From an uncultured Chloroflexota bacterium (GTDB lineage: Bacteria; Chloroflexota; Dehalococcoidia; SAR202; UBA11138), in NCBI GenBank assembly GCA_913046025.1, contig CAJWRP010000060.1, positions 1 through 8,960 of the forward strand: 8,960 nt of DNA, written 5' to 3'. The notes beneath the pieces are model-generated. The model did not search any database. It was given only the letters and a program-made list of their open reading frames with translations, and had not been told where the DNA came from. Each line of letters begins with the position of its first letter. Within the stretch, counting starts at the first letter, position 1. This document shows positions 6,253 through 8,960 of this stretch, piece after piece. The translations under genes were made by a program, and so were the position numbers.

Positions 6253-6276
6253 TGAATGCCCGAAGAGCACAATCGC

Positions 6277-6285
6277 AAAGAGGGG
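6277..6285 (+). promoter_or_regulatory. Ribosome binding site deciding the purM start
   Basis: AAAGAGGGG (6277-6285) lies six bases before GTG 6292, ideal spacing. ATG 6256 has no such site, ATG 6301 has G-rich sequence only two bases away, and ATG 6325 has none. Confidence 0.55.
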
Positions 6286-6291
6286 CTTGCG

Positions 6292-7317
6292 GTGGGGGAA
6301 ATGCCTGTTACAAATCCGCACCGAATGGCCGACAAGCTAACCTATAAAGAGGCGGGCGTTGATACGGTGAAGGCTGCGGCCCTAGTCGGTGACATTCGTA
6401 CCCACGTTCAGCGGACACAGAAGCAGCGGCAATTGATGGGCGCGTTTGGCCTTTTTGCGGCGGCCTTTGAGCTGAAGGGCTATGAAAAGCCGGTGATTGT
6501 GACTGGTTGTGACGGGGTCGGGACCAAGCTCGAAGTCCAACTGGAATACGATCGGATCGAGGACGCGGGGAAGGATCTGGTCGCGATGAGTGTGAACGAC
6601 ATCCTCACCACCGGAGGGGATCCGCTCATGTTTCTCGATTATATCGGGCTCGCGAAGCTCGATGAGGAGCGCGTGACCCGGTTGGTGGGCGGAATGGCGG
6701 ATTATTTAGAGGAGTGCGGCTGTATTTTGGCCGGCGGAGAGACCGCGGAAATGCCTGGAGTGGTGCCAGTGGGCATCGTGGAACTCTCCGGGTTTTGCAT
6801 TGGCTGTGTCGAGAAAGACGAGATGGTCGATCCGAGTTCGACCAGGGAGGGCGACGTCCTGATCGGCTACCAGTCTGACGGAGTGCATGCCAACGGATGG
6901 AGCCTGGTCCGCCGGGTGCTGGCCGAAAATCCTGATGAATTCTCTAAAGAGGATGTCCATGCCCTGCTTCCGCCCACGCGGCTCTATCACGATGTGGTGA
7001 ATGGGCTGAAGGAGGTCGGGGTGCAGCCCAAGGCGATGGCCCACATCACCGGCGGCGGACTTCCCGAGAACATCGAGCGCCTCTTTGATGGGCTGGGATG
7101 TGCGCTCGAAGTGCCGGAGTGGGAGAATGAGGCCGTGCAGAAACTTCTCCACCATGTTGACGAGGACAGTCGCTGGCACACTTTCAACATGGGAATCGGC
7201 TGGGTAGTGATTGTGAATCAGGCTCAGGCGGAACTTGCAGCGGCAGCCGGGCCGGGCGGGGTGATTCTGGGAGTGGTCGATTCCACTCCGGGGGTTCGAG
7301 TGACCTTGAAGCGATGA
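6292..7317 (+). CDS. purM: Phosphoribosylformylglycinamidine cyclo-ligase (AIR synthetase)
   Basis: Catalyses ATP-dependent ring closure of FGAM to 5-aminoimidazole ribonucleotide, the fifth step of cytoplasmic purine synthesis. With the GTG 6292 start the protein has 341 residues, the normal family length. Family signatures in order: LTYKEAGVD (16-24), DGVGTKL (74-80), DLVAMSVNDILTTGGDPLMFLDY, GGETAEMPG (148-156), SDGVHANGWSLVR, LPPTRLY and HITGGGLPENI. The commoner forms are GAEPL in the second nucleotide-binding stretch and SSGLHSNG in the later loop, so TGGDP and SDGVHANG are mild variants. The upstream ATG 6256 would add 12 residues without support. The purF start lies seven bases after the stop, indicating an operon for two purine steps. 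Confidence 0.93.
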   Translation: MGEMPVTNPHRMADKLTYKEAGVDTVKAAALVGDIRTHVQRTQKQRQLMGAFGLFAAAFELKGYEKPVIVTGCDGVGTKLEVQLEYDRIEDAGKDLVAMSVNDILTTGGDPLMFLDYIGLAKLDEERVTRLVGGMADYLEECGCILAGGETAEMPGVVPVGIVELSGFCIGCVEKDEMVDPSSTREGDVLIGYQSDGVHANGWSLVRRVLAENPDEFSKEDVHALLPPTRLYHDVVNGLKEVGVQPKAMAHITGGGLPENIERLFDGLGCALEVPEWENEAVQKLLHHVDEDSRWHTFNMGIGWVVIVNQAQAELAAAAGPGGVILGVVDSTPGVRVTLKR

Positions 7318-7324
7318 GATTAGG

Positions 7325-8960
7325 ATGAGTGACCACCTGAATCACGAATGCGGGATTGCGGTGGTTCGCCTGCGAAAGCCGCTCGAGTATTTCCAGGATC
7401 GCTATGGCGATTCGCTGTGGGGCTTTCGAAAGCTCTTCCTCCTGATGGAGAAGCAGCACAATCGGGGCCACGATGGAGTCGGAATTGGATGTGCCAAGCT
7501 CAACATGCCGAAAGGGCAGCCCTACATTTTTCGTCGGCGGGATGCGGCCAAGGATTCGCTGGCCTCCCTGTTCCGTAGTGAGCTCAAGAGAGTGAACAAG
7601 ATGGCTCGCAAGGGGATTGTGAAGCTGGATGATCCCGTCTTGCTTAAACGGAAGTTTGACTACGCCGGTGAGATTCTCATGGGGCACTTGCGCTATGGGA
7701 CTTCCGGAGAATTCAATTCCGGATCGTGTCATCCCTATCTTCGGCGCAGCAATTGGCCGACGCGGACACTGATGGTGATGGGGAATTTCAACATGACCAA
7801 TTCGTGCCAGCTGAATCAGCAGTTGATCGAGCGTGGCCAGCATCCGGTCTTCGGAACAGACACCCAAACGGTGCAGGAGGAGATTGGATTTCATCTCGAC
7901 GAAGCGCACACCGATATCTACCGACGAATGCGGGATGAAGGAGTGCCAGGGCAGGAGATTCCTGATCGGATATCGGAGGAGCTTGACGTGGTGAAGGTCG
8001 TCGGCGAGTCAGCGGAAGCCTGGGACGGGGGCTACGCCATCTGCGGAGTGATTGGGAATGGAGATGTCTTTGTCCTGCGCGACCCTCATGGGATCCGGCC
8101 CTGCCATCGTCTGATTACTGATGAAGTGATCGCCTATGCCTCGGAGCGGGTGCCTTTGATGACGGTCTTTGAAGCCTCGCAGGATGAGGTCGAGGAGCTT
8201 GAGCCCGGGGTGGTGGCGTCCATTAAGAGCGATGGCACGATGCACGAAGGCCGCTTTGCCCCCAAGGTGGACTACCGACCTTGCTCGTTTGAACGGATCT
8301 ACTTTTCGCGCGGCAATGACCCGGGAATTTACCAGGAGCGCAAGGCGATGGGCTCGGCCCTCACCCAGCAGATCGTGGAGTCCATCGACGGGAACTTCGA
8401 TAAGGCCGTCTTTGCCTTTGTGCCCAATACCGCGGAGACCGCCTATTACGGATTGATGGAAGGGCTGCGGCAGTATCGTCGCGAGGAAGTCCGGTCCAAC
8501 ATTCTGGAGGCCTCGAAAAAAGGCGAATTGAGCGAGGAGTTGCTCGACAAGCTCATTATGCGCAACTGGCCCCGGGGTGAAAAGGTCGCGCATAAGGACG
8601 TCAAGATGCGGACCTTCATCTCACAAGAGAAGGGCCGGGCCCAGTTGGTGTCGCACGTCTACGACATCACCTACGGAATTGTGGGTGAGGACGATGTTCT
8701 GGTCGTCTTGGACGACTCGATCGTGCGTGCAACGACCACGCCGCGGGTGGTGGCGATGCTGCGTCGCGCTGGCGCCACTGAGGTGCACATGCGTATCACC
8801 TCGCCACCTATTACCCATCCGTGCTTTTATGGGGTTGATATGGCGTCGCGTGCTGAGCTAATCGCCGCGCATCAGAGTGTTGAAGAGATTCGCCAACACA
8901 TCGACGCAGACACCCTAGGCTACCTTTCGGTGGAGGGCACGATGGAAGCTACTCGACAGG
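7325..8960 (+). CDS. purF: Amidophosphoribosyltransferase, 3' truncated by window edge; appears hybrid
   Basis: First step of purine synthesis: glutamine amide nitrogen is transferred to PRPP. The frame runs 545 codons from ATG 7325 off the right end. The nucleophile is Cys9 in NHECGIAVVR, so an eight-residue propeptide must be removed, as in Bacillus PurF. Up to about codon 463 it is the long Bacteroidota/Verrucomicrobiota-type PurF: MEKQHNRGHDGVGIG, GHLRYGTSG (120-128), GNFNMTN, DGGYAICGVIGNGDVFVLRDPHG, FERIYFSRGNDPGIYQERKAMG and VPNTAETAYYGLMEG. The PRPP loop is DDSIVRATT (463-471), with Ala where Gly is common. After it the type changes: MRITSPPITHPCFYGVDM, ELIAAHQSVEEIRQHI and ADTLGYLSVEG are those of the shorter Bacillus/Chloroflexota class. 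The join falls at about 8711-8728. Identity as PurF is certain; whether the gene exists as such in a cell is doubtful. Confidence 0.93.
   Translation, partial: MSDHLNHECGIAVVRLRKPLEYFQDRYGDSLWGFRKLFLLMEKQHNRGHDGVGIGCAKLNMPKGQPYIFRRRDAAKDSLASLFRSELKRVNKMARKGIVKLDDPVLLKRKFDYAGEILMGHLRYGTSGEFNSGSCHPYLRRSNWPTRTLMVMGNFNMTNSCQLNQQLIERGQHPVFGTDTQTVQEEIGFHLDEAHTDIYRRMRDEGVPGQEIPDRISEELDVVKVVGESAEAWDGGYAICGVIGNGDVFVLRDPHGIRPCHRLITDEVIAYASERVPLMTVFEASQDEVEELEPGVVASIKSDGTMHEGRFAPKVDYRPCSFERIYFSRGNDPGIYQERKAMGSALTQQIVESIDGNFDKAVFAFVPNTAETAYYGLMEGLRQYRREEVRSNILEASKKGELSEELLDKLIMRNWPRGEKVAHKDVKMRTFISQEKGRAQLVSHVYDITYGIVGEDDVLVVLDDSIVRATTTPRVVAMLRRAGATEVHMRITSPPITHPCFYGVDMASRAELIAAHQSVEEIRQHIDADTLGYLSVEGTMEATRQ

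Noticed and set aside
6256..6291. ATG 6256 as the purM start
   Set aside because: Lacks a well-spaced ribosome binding site and adds residues not typical of PurM; GTG 6292 has AAAGAGGGG at ideal spacing.
5347..6321. Long minus-strand open frame (324 codons)
   Set aside because: It is antisense to mutL and the following fragment; the translation is rich in Arg/Ser/His with no domain pattern, whereas the plus strand shows clear MutL motifs.
7184..7909. Minus-strand open frame of 241 codons across purM/purF
   Set aside because: Antisense shadow of the strongly conserved purM end and purF start; no independent motif or ribosome binding site.
1..8960. CRISPR array, insertion sequence, tRNA or rRNA
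   Set aside because: No regularly spaced repeats, no transposase motif with terminal inverted repeats, and no cloverleaf or rRNA-like sequence were seen on either strand.

Overview
The window reads as two blocks of different origin. Positions 1 to about 5370 look like one organism (codon choice and gene set suggest a free-living Gram-negative-like bacterium, possibly Chloroflexota/SAR202; this is an impression, not a test). Positions about 5370 to 8710 look like another (a Verrucomicrobiota-like mutL end, purM and a long Bacteroidota/Verrucomicrobiota-type purF). The last ~230 bases return to a Bacillus/Chloroflexota-type purF C-terminus. Both switch points lie inside coding sequence. The simplest reading is a chimeric metagenomic contig; real recombination is the alternative.

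Left block: the 3' part of a cobyrinate a,c-diamide synthase gene (cobB/cbiA) is followed without spacing by an MFS transporter. A ~400-base gap without a convincing gene follows. Then comes a compact control region: a consensus-like promoter (TTGACA), a 30-codon leader peptide whose codons 7-15 read FGYWSYYYF, several hairpins and an intrinsic terminator. This precedes a class I DAHP synthase gene, the first step of aromatic amino acid synthesis. The arrangement is that of ribosome-mediated transcription attenuation sensing Phe, Tyr and Trp together, and is the most interesting item here. The DAHP synthase gene ends at a strong symmetrical terminator. A TTG-started flavin-binding (PNPOx-like) gene and the start of a collagen-like lipoprotein gene follow.

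Right block: the collagen-like reading frame runs out of phase into the C-terminal ~140 codons of mutL. Next is a broken N-terminal fragment of an exported helical-repeat-like protein, then purM (AIR synthase) and purF (glutamine-PRPP amidotransferase), closely spaced as a purine operon. purF runs off the right edge and changes family type at its PRPP-binding loop.
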